This document shows, piece after piece, positions 56,806-64,000 of a stretch of DNA of 64,000 nucleotides. The translations under genes were made by a program, and so were the position numbers. Every line of letters starts with the position of its first letter. The stretch's first letter is position 1. Source of the stretch: Streptomyces sp. P9-A2 (GTDB lineage: Bacteria; Actinomycetota; Actinomycetes; Streptomycetales; Streptomycetaceae); the NCBI RefSeq assembly GCF_036634175.1, contig NZ_JAZIFX010000001.1:2294001-2358000 (forward strand), read 5' to 3'. Below the pieces are notes generated by a model that searched no databases, was not told the DNA's origin, and saw only the letters and a program-made list of their open reading frames with translations.

Positions 56806-58316
56806 CCGGACGCACCTCCCCGCGTGGCCGCCGGGTCCGCCGGCGTCCCGGAGGCGGTGCCGAAAGCGGAGGCGGAGGCGGGGGCGGAGGCGGGGGCGGA
56901 GGCGGGGGCGGAAGCCGTGGCGGGGACGGAGGGCAGGGGCAGCGGGGGCGAGTGCTCCGGTGCGGGCCGCCCCGACGACGGCGTTCCCGACGACGGTGTT
57001 CCCGACGACGGTGTTCCCGGCGACGGTGTTCCCGGCGACGGGGACGGCTCCTGTCCCCGGCCGGACTCCTCTCCTTCACCGGCCTTCCTGGAGGACGGTC
57101 CCGCCCCGGCCGCCGCCGGTCCGCCGTCCGCCGGGGCGGAGGGGGAGGCCGTGGTCTGCGGCACCAGGGGCGGGATCACCTGGGTGCCGGGGGCGGCGGT
57201 CATGTTCAGGTACACGTTGAGGTAGTCGCCCTTCACCCCCCGCAGCACCTCGTCGGTGAACGGGTACGTCAGCAGTACCTGGAGCGAGTCGGGCAGGTCC
57301 GTGCCCGCGTCCGCGAGCGCCTTCAGGGTCGGCGCGATGGCCTTGAGGTCGGCGATCATGTCGTCCTTGCTCGCGTCGATGGTGGAGACGGCGACGCCGG
57401 AGAGGGTGTCGAGGGAGCGCAGCATGGTGAGCAGGGAGCCGCGTTGCTTCTCGAGTGTCTTCAGTCCGGGCGAGAGGTCGGTGAGGACGGTGCCGACGTC
57501 GTCCTTGCGGGTGGCGATGGTCGCGGAGAGCCGGTGGACGGCGTCGAGGGCGTCGGTGATGTCGCCCCGGTTGTCGTCGAGTTCGGTCACCAGGGTGTCG
57601 ACCCGCTTCAGTACGGAGCGGACCTCGGGTTCACGGCCGCCGAGCGCCGCGTTGAGCTCCTGAGTGATGGTCTTGAGCTGGTTGACGCCGCCGCCGTTGA
57701 GGAGCAGGGACAGCGCGCCGAACACCTCCTCGACCTCGGTGTCGCGGCTGGTGCGGGAGACCGGGATGACCCCGCCGTCCTCCAGCCTTCCGGTTCCGGT
57801 CCCTGTTCCGGTCCCTGTTCCGGTCCCTGTTCCGGCCTTGCTGCCGGATTCCTTGGCGGGTGCGACGAGTTGGACGTACTTCTCGCCCAGCAGGCTGGAC
57901 TGTTCGAGCCGGGCGGTGGCGTCGGCGGGCAGCCGCACCTCGCCGTTGATCCTCATCGTGACGCGGGCCGACCAGTCGTCGTGGCCGAGTTCGATGGCGG
58001 TGACCCGGCCGACGGCGACGTCGTTGACCTTCACCGCGGACTGCGGGACCAGACTGAGTACGTCGTGGAGTTCCGCGGTGACGGTGTAGGGGTGGTCGCC
58101 GAGGTAGGCGCCACCGGGCAGCGGCAGGTCCTCGATGCCGTCGAAGCTCGGGAGGCCGGTGGTGGTCGCGCCGAGGGCCAGGGTGAAGCCGAGGCCGAGG
58201 GCGATCAGTCCGCCCAGGGTGAGGCCGACCGCGCCGCCCGTGGTGAGCACGCCGCGCTTGATCCCGTCGGCTGCCGGGGCGGCGCGCCGTGCGCCGCGCT
58301 TGCCCGCTCCCTTCAT
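56802..58316 (-). CDS. mceE: MCE-family protein, fifth (MceE position), with repetitive C terminus
   Basis: 504 residues from the ATG at 58316. It has one span (AVGLTLGGLIALGLGFTLAL), then an MCE domain (AELHDVLSLVPQSAVKVNDV, AVGRVTAIELGHDDW, ATARLEQSSLLGEKYVQLVA) interrupted by a Gly-Thr repeat (GTGTGTGTGTG) from a 12-base tandem repeat. Helical tunnel segments and FTDEVLRGVKGDYLNVYLNM follow. The last 130 residues are Pro/Ser/Ala repeats (PGTPSSGTPSSGTPSSG; APASAPASAPAS) coded by 15-base and 12-base arrays. It overlaps genes on both sides by 4 bases. Confidence 0.87.
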   Translation of the reverse strand: MKGAGKRGARRAAPAADGIKRGVLTTGGAVGLTLGGLIALGLGFTLALGATTTGLPSFDGIEDLPLPGGAYLGDHPYTVTAELHDVLSLVPQSAVKVNDVAVGRVTAIELGHDDWSARVTMRINGEVRLPADATARLEQSSLLGEKYVQLVAPAKESGSKAGTGTGTGTGTGTGTGRLEDGGVIPVSRTSRDTEVEEVFGALSLLLNGGGVNQLKTITQELNAALGGREPEVRSVLKRVDTLVTELDDNRGDITDALDAVHRLSATIATRKDDVGTVLTDLSPGLKTLEKQRGSLLTMLRSLDTLSGVAVSTIDASKDDMIADLKAIAPTLKALADAGTDLPDSLQVLLTYPFTDEVLRGVKGDYLNVYLNMTAAPGTQVIPPLVPQTTASPSAPADGGPAAAGAGPSSRKAGEGEESGRGQEPSPSPGTPSPGTPSSGTPSSGTPSSGRPAPEHSPPLPLPSVPATASAPASAPASAPASASAFGTASGTPADPAATRGGASG

Positions 58317-59392
58317 CGCTCCCCCTTCCCGGAGGCCGCGGCCCCGCCGTCGCTCCCGGCCCCGCTGCCGCCCGTCGCCCCGCTGCCGCCCGTGGCCGGG
58401 CCGCCCGCCGCGGGCAGGGGCAGCAGTGGTCCGCCCATGCTGATCTCGTTGAGGTCGGCGCGGCCGTCGATGGTGCGGGTGTCGGGGTTGTAGGCGCGTA
58501 CGAGGTTGCCCGCGGCCAGCGGTGCCACGTCCAGCGCCTCGGCGAGGGAGGCCCGTTGCTCGACGAGGGTCCGGGTGACGGGGACGAGCCGGTCGACGTT
58601 CTTCTTCAGCTCGCCCCGGTTGTCCTCGATGAAGGTCTTGACCTGGCCGAGGGCGGTGCCGAGTTCCTCGAGCGCGCCGGTGAGGTCGTCCTTGTTGTCG
58701 GCGAAGAAGGTGACGACCTCGTCCAGGCGTTCCTGCGCGGTGCGTACGTCGGTGTCCTTGTCCTTCAGCATGGTGGTGAAGGTCTGGAGCCGGCTGAGCG
58801 TGCTGAACAGGTCGCCGCTGCTGCCGTCGAGGGTCTTGGCCGCCTTGCCGAACTCCTCGATGCTCGTGCCGATGGTCTCGCCGTTGCCGTCGAGGTTGGC
58901 GGCGCCGGTCGTCAGCAGGTCGGACAGCGCGCCGGCGGAGTTGGCGCCGTCCGGGCCGAGGGCCTCGGAGAGTTCGGTGACCGAGTCGTAGAGCTGGTCG
59001 ATCTCGACGGGGGTGCGGTTGCGGGAGGCGGGCAGTACGGCACCTTCGGCGAGGGCGGGCCCCGAACCGTGGGCGGGGGTCAGCTGCACATAGCGGTCGG
59101 CGACGACGCTCGGTGCGACGACGACGGCCCTCGCCCCCTCGGGGACCTTCACGCCCTCGTCCAGGAGGAGGCCGACGCGCACCGTGGTGCCCTGCGGCCG
59201 CACCGACTCCACCTCGCCGGCCCGCACCCCGAGAATGCGCAGGTCGGACCCGGCGTAGATGCCGACGGCGCGGTCGAAGTAGGCGGTGACGCGGGTGCCT
59301 TCGGAGTCGAGGACCTTCACGGCGGTCAGCCCGCCGGCGGCGAGCACGGCGAGGGCGAGCACGCCGGTGAGGACTTTTCTGCGTCTGCTCAT
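58313..59392 (-). CDS. mceD: MCE-family protein, fourth (MceD position)
   Basis: 359 residues. The anchor RRRKVLTGVLALAVLAAGGL precedes the MCE domain (VTAYFDRAVGIYAGSDLRIL, GVRAGEVESVRPQG, VVVAPSVVADRYVQLTPAHG). The helical part carries DVRTAQERLDEVVTFFADNK and VDRLVPVTRTLVEQRASLAE, then YNPDTRTIDGRADLNE near the end. A Gly/Ala tail follows. The ATG overlaps the upstream stop, keeping subunit stoichiometry. Confidence 0.88.
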   Translation of the reverse strand: MSRRRKVLTGVLALAVLAAGGLTAVKVLDSEGTRVTAYFDRAVGIYAGSDLRILGVRAGEVESVRPQGTTVRVGLLLDEGVKVPEGARAVVVAPSVVADRYVQLTPAHGSGPALAEGAVLPASRNRTPVEIDQLYDSVTELSEALGPDGANSAGALSDLLTTGAANLDGNGETIGTSIEEFGKAAKTLDGSSGDLFSTLSRLQTFTTMLKDKDTDVRTAQERLDEVVTFFADNKDDLTGALEELGTALGQVKTFIEDNRGELKKNVDRLVPVTRTLVEQRASLAEALDVAPLAAGNLVRAYNPDTRTIDGRADLNEISMGGPLLPLPAAGGPATGGSGATGGSGAGSDGGAAASGKGER

Positions 59393-60567
59393 CGTTCACC
59401 GTTCCCCTGGGCCGCCGTCTGTTTCGGCGGCAGGCATCCGGTCTCGGGCAAGGACGTCTCGGGCAGGTAGTCACGAGGGACGACACCGCACAGGTAGCTG
59501 TCGAACCAGCGGCCGTTGCCCAGGGTGTTGCCGACGAGGCGGTAGTACGGTCCGGCCAGCGCGAGGGTCTTGCCGAGCTGGGCGTTGTTCTTCTCCAGGA
59601 CGCCGGTGACCCGGCCGAGGGCCTTGAGGGTGGGGCCGAGCTGCTTCTCGTTGTCGTCGACGAGGCCGCTGAGTTCGGCGCCGAGCTTTCTGCTGCCCTT
59701 GAGGAGGGCGCGGATGGCGTCACGGCGGTCCTGGAGTTCGCCGAGCAGGGAGCCGCCGTCCTCCAGCAGCGTCTCGAAGCTGGACTCCTTGTTCTGCAGG
59801 GACTTGGTGAACGTGGCGCTGCCCTTGAGGAGTTCGGAGAGTTCCGTGTCCCGTTCGGAGACTGACTTCGACAGCGCGGACAGACCGCCGGCGGCTTTCC
59901 GCACGTGGGGCGGGGAGTCCTTGAAGGTGTCGGAGAGGGTCTCGAAGCTCTCCGCGAGTTTTTGTGTGTCGATGGCGTCGACGGTGCCGCTGAGATCCTG
60001 GAACGCCTGCGTCACGTCGTAGGGGGAGGTGGTGCGGGACAGCGGGATGCGGCTGCCGGGGTCCTGCCGGGCGGAGCCGAGCGGGTCGAGTGCCAGGTAC
60101 TTGTCGCCGAGGAGGGTCTTGATGGCGATGGCGGCGGTCGTCCGGTCGCCGAGCCAGGCGTCCTCGACCTCGAAGGTGACCTTCACCTTGGCGCCGTCGA
60201 GCCCGACGCCGGTGACCAGGCCGGCCTTGACGCCGGCGATGCGCACCTCGTCGCCCTCCTCGAGGCCGGCCGCCTCGGAGAAGTCGGCGCTGTAGGAGGT
60301 GCCGCCGCCGAGCGGCAGCCGGTCCACGTGGTAGACGAGGGCGGCGAGCAGGGCGAAGCCGAGCAGACCGACGACGGCCACGGCGACGGGGTCGCGTTCC
60401 TTGACCGGTCTGATGCGCGGGCGCCGGGGCCCGGCCACCGCCTTCCCGGCCCTCTCCGCCTTCTCCGCCTTGCCTGCCTTCTCGGCGCTCTCCGCTTCCT
60501 CGGCCCTCTCCGCCTTCTCCGCCTTGCCTGCCTCGTCGCTTCCGCCGCGTCGTGTGAAGGGCCTCAT
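59389..60567 (-). CDS. mceC: MCE-family protein, third (MceC position), with Lys/Glu/Ala leader
   Basis: 392 residues from the ATG at 60567. The first 45 residues are a cytoplasmic run of Glu-Lys-Ala repeats (KAEKAERAEEAESAEKAGKA), predicted helical and charged. An anchor (VAVAVVGLLGFALLAALVYH) and the MCE domain (YSADFSEAAGLEEGDEVRIA, GVKAGLVTGVGLDG, IKTLLGDKYLALDPLGS) follow, then a helical tunnel and NTLGNGRWFDSYLCGVVPRD. It is coupled by ATGA overlaps on both sides. Confidence 0.88.
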   Translation of the reverse strand: MRPFTRRGGSDEAGKAEKAERAEEAESAEKAGKAEKAERAGKAVAGPRRPRIRPVKERDPVAVAVVGLLGFALLAALVYHVDRLPLGGGTSYSADFSEAAGLEEGDEVRIAGVKAGLVTGVGLDGAKVKVTFEVEDAWLGDRTTAAIAIKTLLGDKYLALDPLGSARQDPGSRIPLSRTTSPYDVTQAFQDLSGTVDAIDTQKLAESFETLSDTFKDSPPHVRKAAGGLSALSKSVSERDTELSELLKGSATFTKSLQNKESSFETLLEDGGSLLGELQDRRDAIRALLKGSRKLGAELSGLVDDNEKQLGPTLKALGRVTGVLEKNNAQLGKTLALAGPYYRLVGNTLGNGRWFDSYLCGVVPRDYLPETSLPETGCLPPKQTAAQGNGER

Positions 60568-61622
60568 CCCTGGCACCTCGATTCGGTGATCGTGATGCCG
60601 GTCGGCGGCTCGGAGCCGTCGGAGGTGGTCACTCCGCTCACGCGGGCCTCGCAGAGGTAGAGGTTGAGCCACGATCCGTAGGAGGACAGGCGGGCCAGTG
60701 CGGTCATCTTGGCGGGGGTCCGGTCGAGGAAGTCCTCGATCTGCGGGGTGTGTTCGCCCAGGCCCGTCGAGAGCCGGCCCAGTTCACGGATGTCCTGCTT
60801 GAGGGGCGCGCGTCCGTCCTCGAGGAGGCCGGCGGTGACGGTGGTGAGGTCGCCCATGGCCTCGACCGCTTCGCCGAGGGGCTTGCGGTCCTCGTTGAAG
60901 CCGGTGACGAGGTCCTGCAGGGTGTCGACGAGGTCGTCGAAGCCGGCCTCGCGGTCGTTGAGGGTCTTCAGGACGGTGTTGAGGTTGTCGACGACCTGGC
61001 CGATCACCTTGTCCTTGGCGGCGACGGTGGTGCTGAGCGAGCCGACGTGGCGGATCAGGCTGTCGACGGTGGCGCCCTCGCCCTGGAGCACCTGCACGAT
61101 CGATCCGGCGAGTTCGTTGACGTCCTTCGGGGACAGTCCTTCGAACAGCGGCTTGAACCCGTTGAAGAGCAGGGTCAGGTCGAGGGCGGGCGCGGTGCGG
61201 TCGAGCGGGATGGTGGCGCCCTCGTCGAGGGTGCCGGCGAGGGTGCCGCTGCCGCGGTCGAGGGCGACGTAGCGCTGGCCGACCATGTTGAGGTACTTCA
61301 CGGCGGCGGTGGCCGACCGGGGCAGCCGGCGGTCGTCGCGGACGGTGAAGGTGACCTGCGCGGTGCGTCGCTGCACGACGCGCACATCGGTCACCTCGCC
61401 GACCTTCACCCCGGAGATCCGCACGCTGTCGCCGTCGACGAGCCCGGTGACGTCGGTGAACAGGGCCTTGTAGCTGTGGGTGTCGGAGCCCACGCCGGTG
61501 TTGGCGACGCTGAGGCCGAGCACGGCCGTGGCGAGGGCGGTGACCAGGACGAAGACGAGGGACTTGAGCAGCGGCCCGGTCAGCGGGCGGCGCCGGGTGT
61601 GCGCGTGGTCCGGGGTGGTCAT
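60564..61622 (-). CDS. mceB: MCE-family protein, second (MceB position)
   Basis: 352 residues from the ATG at 61622. The anchor LLKSLVFVLVTALATAVLGL is followed by the MCE domain: YKALFTDVTGLVDGDSVRIS, GVKVGEVTDVRVVQ, VKYLNMVGQRYVALDRGSG. The helical part contains LFNGFKPLFEGLSPKDVNEL, a phrase typical of MceB-like proteins. The end reads GSWLNLYLCEARVSG with two Cys (LC and SRC) that may pair. It overlaps the neighbouring genes by 4 bases each. Confidence 0.89.
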   Translation of the reverse strand: MTTPDHAHTRRRPLTGPLLKSLVFVLVTALATAVLGLSVANTGVGSDTHSYKALFTDVTGLVDGDSVRISGVKVGEVTDVRVVQRRTAQVTFTVRDDRRLPRSATAAVKYLNMVGQRYVALDRGSGTLAGTLDEGATIPLDRTAPALDLTLLFNGFKPLFEGLSPKDVNELAGSIVQVLQGEGATVDSLIRHVGSLSTTVAAKDKVIGQVVDNLNTVLKTLNDREAGFDDLVDTLQDLVTGFNEDRKPLGEAVEAMGDLTTVTAGLLEDGRAPLKQDIRELGRLSTGLGEHTPQIEDFLDRTPAKMTALARLSSYGSWLNLYLCEARVSGVTTSDGSEPPTGITITESRCQG

Positions 61623-62872
61623 CCGAGGGTCACCTCCGTGCCGCGGTAGACGGGCCCGACGAGCAGGCTGCTCCAGTCGGGCAGGTCCGCGGGGCTCCGG
61701 CCTGCGGCGGGCGCGAGCAGTTCGTTGACGAGGGCGTTCTCCTGCGGGGAGTTGGCGGGGCCGAGGTCCTCGCCCGTCCCGGCGGACGCACGGGCGGCGG
61801 GTGCGGCGGACGCGCCGAGGTAGGGCACCGGATAGCAGCGGGGGCCGCCGCCGGAGTCGTACGCCGGGGTGTCGCGGCCGGGGACGTAGGCGCCGCGCGA
61901 GGGGACGGTGGTGACGTCGACGTGGATGCCGGGCCGGTCGGTGCCCTTGCCGAGCGCCTTGTCCATGGCGGGCACGAACTCGGCGAGGGTGCGCAGGGTG
62001 CAGGGGAAGGAGCCGGAGTACTCGGCGAGCAGTTCCAGGGTGGGCCTGCCGGTGGCGCTGAGGCGGATGACGGTGTCCTCGTTCTTGCGCAGGAAGGCCG
62101 TCATGTCCTCGGCCGTGCGGGTGGTGGCGCCGAGGGTGCCGGCGAGGTCGGCCTCCTGCTCGGCGAGGGTGCCGCTGGTGGTGGTGAAGTCGGTGAGCGC
62201 CGTGATGATGTCGGGTGCGGCGTCCGCGTAGACGTGGCCGACCTTCACGAGCTGTCTGAGGTCCCGGTTGAGGGTGGGCAGGTGGGGGTTGAACTTCCGC
62301 AGGTGGTCGTCGAGCACGCCGAGCGTGTCGCCGAGCCGGTCGCCGCGACCCTCCAGGGCCTGCGAGACGGCCGACAGGGTGGCGGAGAGCTTCTGCGGCT
62401 GGACCGCGGTGAGCATCGGCAGGACGTTGTCGAGGACCTGCTGGAGCTCGACGGCGTTCTCGGAGCGGTCCTGGGGGATGACGGCTCCGGCGGCCAGCGG
62501 CCGGGGCGAGGGGTTCTCGGACGGTACGAGGGCCACGAACCGTTCGCCGAACAGGGTGGTCGGCAGCATCTGGGCGCGGACGTCGTCCGGTACCCGGTCC
62601 AGGGTGCCGGGCTTCATGGCGAGGGTCAGCCGGGCGCCGTCGCCGTGGGTGTCGATGGAGCGGACCTCGCCGACGACGACACCGCGCAGTTTGACCTCGG
62701 CGCCCGGGTGCATCTCGTTGCCGACGCTGCCGGTCTCGACGACCACCGGGTCGGAGTCGGTGAACCGCTTGTCGTAGACGGCGACGGCCAGCCAGATCAG
62801 CAGGGCGGGCACCAGCAGGTACGCCACCCCGGCACAACGGCGGCCCAGTGTCGCGCCTCGTCGTCCGCTCAT
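61619..62872 (-). CDS. mceA: MCE-family protein, first (MceA position)
   Basis: 417 residues. The N-terminal anchor is GVAYLLVPALLIWLAVAVYD. The MCE domain follows (VVVETGSVGNEMHPGAEVKL, RGVVVGEVRSIDTHG, AQMLPTTLFGERFVALVPSE), then long helices (LLEYSGSFPCTLRTLAEFVP-like segment near 280-300). The C-terminal end is a Pro/Ala-rich loop with CYPVPYLG. It starts 1 base after the YrbEB stop and is the first of six MCE subunits, the usual order after the permeases. Confidence 0.89.
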   Translation of the reverse strand: MSGRRGATLGRRCAGVAYLLVPALLIWLAVAVYDKRFTDSDPVVVETGSVGNEMHPGAEVKLRGVVVGEVRSIDTHGDGARLTLAMKPGTLDRVPDDVRAQMLPTTLFGERFVALVPSENPSPRPLAAGAVIPQDRSENAVELQQVLDNVLPMLTAVQPQKLSATLSAVSQALEGRGDRLGDTLGVLDDHLRKFNPHLPTLNRDLRQLVKVGHVYADAAPDIITALTDFTTTSGTLAEQEADLAGTLGATTRTAEDMTAFLRKNEDTVIRLSATGRPTLELLAEYSGSFPCTLRTLAEFVPAMDKALGKGTDRPGIHVDVTTVPSRGAYVPGRDTPAYDSGGGPRCYPVPYLGASAAPAARASAGTGEDLGPANSPQENALVNELLAPAAGRSPADLPDWSSLLVGPVYRGTEVTLG

Positions 62873-62873
62873 G

Positions 62874-63680
62874 TCACCCCGCCACCTTCACGGTCGTGGT
62901 CGCGCCCCACAGGGCGAGCGACAGGAAGAAGTCGGTGACGCTGATCAGCACGATGGCGTTGCGCACGGACCGGCCGACCGCGATGCCGACACCGGCGGGG
63001 CCGCCCGAGGCGCGGTAGCCGTAGTAGCAGTGGGCCAGGATCACCATCACGCTGAAGATCAGCACTTTCAGCACGGAGAGCAGGACGTCCGTGGGCGAGA
63101 GGAAGAGGTTGAAGTAGTGGTCGTAGGTGCCCCGGGACTGGCCGTTGAACAGGACGGTCACGTAGCGGGACGCCACGTAGGAGGAGAGCAGCCCGATCGC
63201 GTAGAGCGGGACGATGGCGACGACGCCGGCGATGATGCGGGTGGTGACCAGGTAGGGCATGGAGCGGATGCCCATGCCCTCGAGGGCGTCGACCTCCTCG
63301 TTGATGCGCATGGCGCCGAGCTGGGCGGTGAAGCCGGCGCCGACGGTCGCGGAGAGGGCGAGTCCGGCGACGAGCGGGGCGATCTCGCGGGTGTTGAAGT
63401 AGGCGGAGACGAATCCGGTGAACGCGGCCGTGCCGATCTGGTCGAGGGCCGCGTAGCCCTGGAGTCCGACGACGGTTCCGGTGAAGAGCGTCATCGCGAT
63501 CATCACGCCGACGGTGCCGCCGACGACGCCGAGGCCTCCGGTGCCGAAGGCGACCTCGGCGAGGAGGCGCTGCACCTCCCTGAGGTAGCGGTGCAGGGTC
63601 CGCGGGATCCAGACCAGGGCCCGGGTGTAGAAGAGCAGTTGGTCGCCGGCGCGGTCGAGCAGGGCGAGCGGGGAGGCCAT
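62874..63680 (-). CDS. MlaE/YrbE-type ABC permease, second subunit (YrbEB)
   Basis: 268 residues with five to six membrane helices. It contains the MlaE family features VQRLLAEVAFGTGGLGVVGG, LSATVGAGFTAQLGAMRINE, and the coupling-helix motif EEVDALEGMGIRSMPYLVTT that contacts the ATPase. The end VGRSVRNAIVLISVTDFFLS is also conserved. With the first permease it forms the membrane channel of the Mce lipid importer. The ATG at 63680 lies 5 bases after the stop of the upstream permease gene. The ATPase (MceG/Mkl) is not in this window. Confidence 0.93.
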   Translation of the reverse strand: MASPLALLDRAGDQLLFYTRALVWIPRTLHRYLREVQRLLAEVAFGTGGLGVVGGTVGVMIAMTLFTGTVVGLQGYAALDQIGTAAFTGFVSAYFNTREIAPLVAGLALSATVGAGFTAQLGAMRINEEVDALEGMGIRSMPYLVTTRIIAGVVAIVPLYAIGLLSSYVASRYVTVLFNGQSRGTYDHYFNLFLSPTDVLLSVLKVLIFSVMVILAHCYYGYRASGGPAGVGIAVGRSVRNAIVLISVTDFFLSLALWGATTTVKVAG

Positions 63681-63685
63681 CGCGC

Positions 63686-64000
63686 TCAGCCTCCCTTCGG
63701 CGGGACGATCTGGAGGTAGCCGGCCGTCATCACCATGTTGACGAAGAAGAGCAGCAGGAAGGTGATGACGACGGACTGGTTGACGGCGTCGCCGACGCCC
63801 TTGGGGCCGCCGCGCGGGTTGAGGCCCCGGTAGGCGGCGACGATGCCCGCGATGAACCCGAAGACCAGCGCCTTGAGTTCGCTGATGTACAGGTCGGAGA
63901 GCTGGGCGAGGGCGGAGAAGCCGGCCAGGTAGGCGCCGGGGGTGCCGCCCTGCAGGACGACGTTGAAGAAGAAGCCGCCGAGGGTGCCGACGACGGAGAC
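63686..64000 (-). CDS. MlaE/YrbE-type ABC permease, first subunit (YrbEA), partial
   Basis: The 3' 105 codons of a gene cut by the window end. It reads VSVVGTLGGFFFNVVLQGGT, PGAYLAGFSALAQLSDLYIS, ELKALVFGFIAGIVAAYRGL, NPRGGPKGVGDAVNQSVVIT, and ends VMTAGYLQIVPPKGG. The ELKALVFG segment and the GPKGVGDAVNQSVV loop are YrbEA hallmarks. The start lies beyond 64000. It is the first visible gene of the mce operon. Confidence 0.9.
   Translation of the reverse strand, partial: VSVVGTLGGFFFNVVLQGGTPGAYLAGFSALAQLSDLYISELKALVFGFIAGIVAAYRGLNPRGGPKGVGDAVNQSVVITFLLLFFVNMVMTAGYLQIVPPKGG

Noticed and set aside
56978..57040. Possible CRISPR or promoter repeats
   Set aside because: The 15-base units are in frame and encode PSSGT repeats of the MCE protein tail.

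Overview
The window comes from a Streptomyces chromosome, or that of a very close relative. The evidence is very high GC with GC-rich third positions, frequent GTG starts and many ATGA/GTGA stop-start overlaps. The order fasR-fabD-fabH-acpP-fabF is the classical Streptomyces fatty-acid locus, the gas vesicle order gvpO-A-F-G-Y-Z-J-L-S-K is the streptomycete one, and there is a complete-looking Mce operon. I see no rRNA, tRNA, CRISPR array or prophage.

Region 1 (1-10.7 kb): a Baeyer-Villiger monooxygenase runs divergently from an SMP-30-like lipoprotein, with a perfect 20-bp palindrome between them and a TetR regulator beyond the lipoprotein. Next come a decayed RsbW-type ATPase with two octanucleotide arrays, and a three-gene cassette: an uncharacterised protein, a divergent Hsp90 and a 978-residue TPR-like protein.

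Region 2 (10.7-23.4 kb): a pirin gene; the fatty-acid locus (FasR regulator, malonyl-CoA:ACP transacylase, KAS III, ACP, KAS II) with a perfect 20-bp-stem hairpin between acpP and fabF; a DUF3145-type protein; a GDSL lipoprotein; an aldose epimerase whose stop codon lies in a 180-bp MITE-like repeat; a CysZ/EI24-type membrane protein; and an MDR oxidoreductase divergent from a MarR regulator across an inverted-repeat operator.

Region 3 (23.4-40 kb): sugar catabolism. A sugar-acid dehydratase (enolase superfamily), a zinc-type dehydrogenase, a TIM-barrel-like protein, a ChvE/XylF-type sugar ABC transporter, a Tat-exported aldose epimerase and an arabinan-degrading GH43 enzyme suggest pentose or galactose polymer use. 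Two IS200/IS605-type elements have entered. Each carries an apparently intact TnpB and a broken TnpA. One sits directly behind the permease gene; the other has split and partly deleted a second GH43-ricin lectin gene. An aminotransferase with a long Pro/Gln-rich tail lies between them.

Region 4 (40-45 kb): a LuxR-type two-component system whose 801-residue kinase carries a second, degenerate kinase-like half. The system is flanked by an inverted duplication of about 165 bp. Gene remnants and one intact 56-residue hydrophobic protein follow.

Region 5 (45.2-51.2 kb): the gas vesicle operon, in which GvpA, GvpY and GvpZ share long acidic-then-basic tails, followed by an Asp23/Gls24 protein.

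Region 6 (51.3-64 kb, minus strand): an Mce lipid-import operon with two YrbE permeases (the first cut by the window edge), six MCE proteins and four Mce-associated proteins, almost all translationally coupled, followed by a lytic transglycosylase with a TTA codon at position 3.
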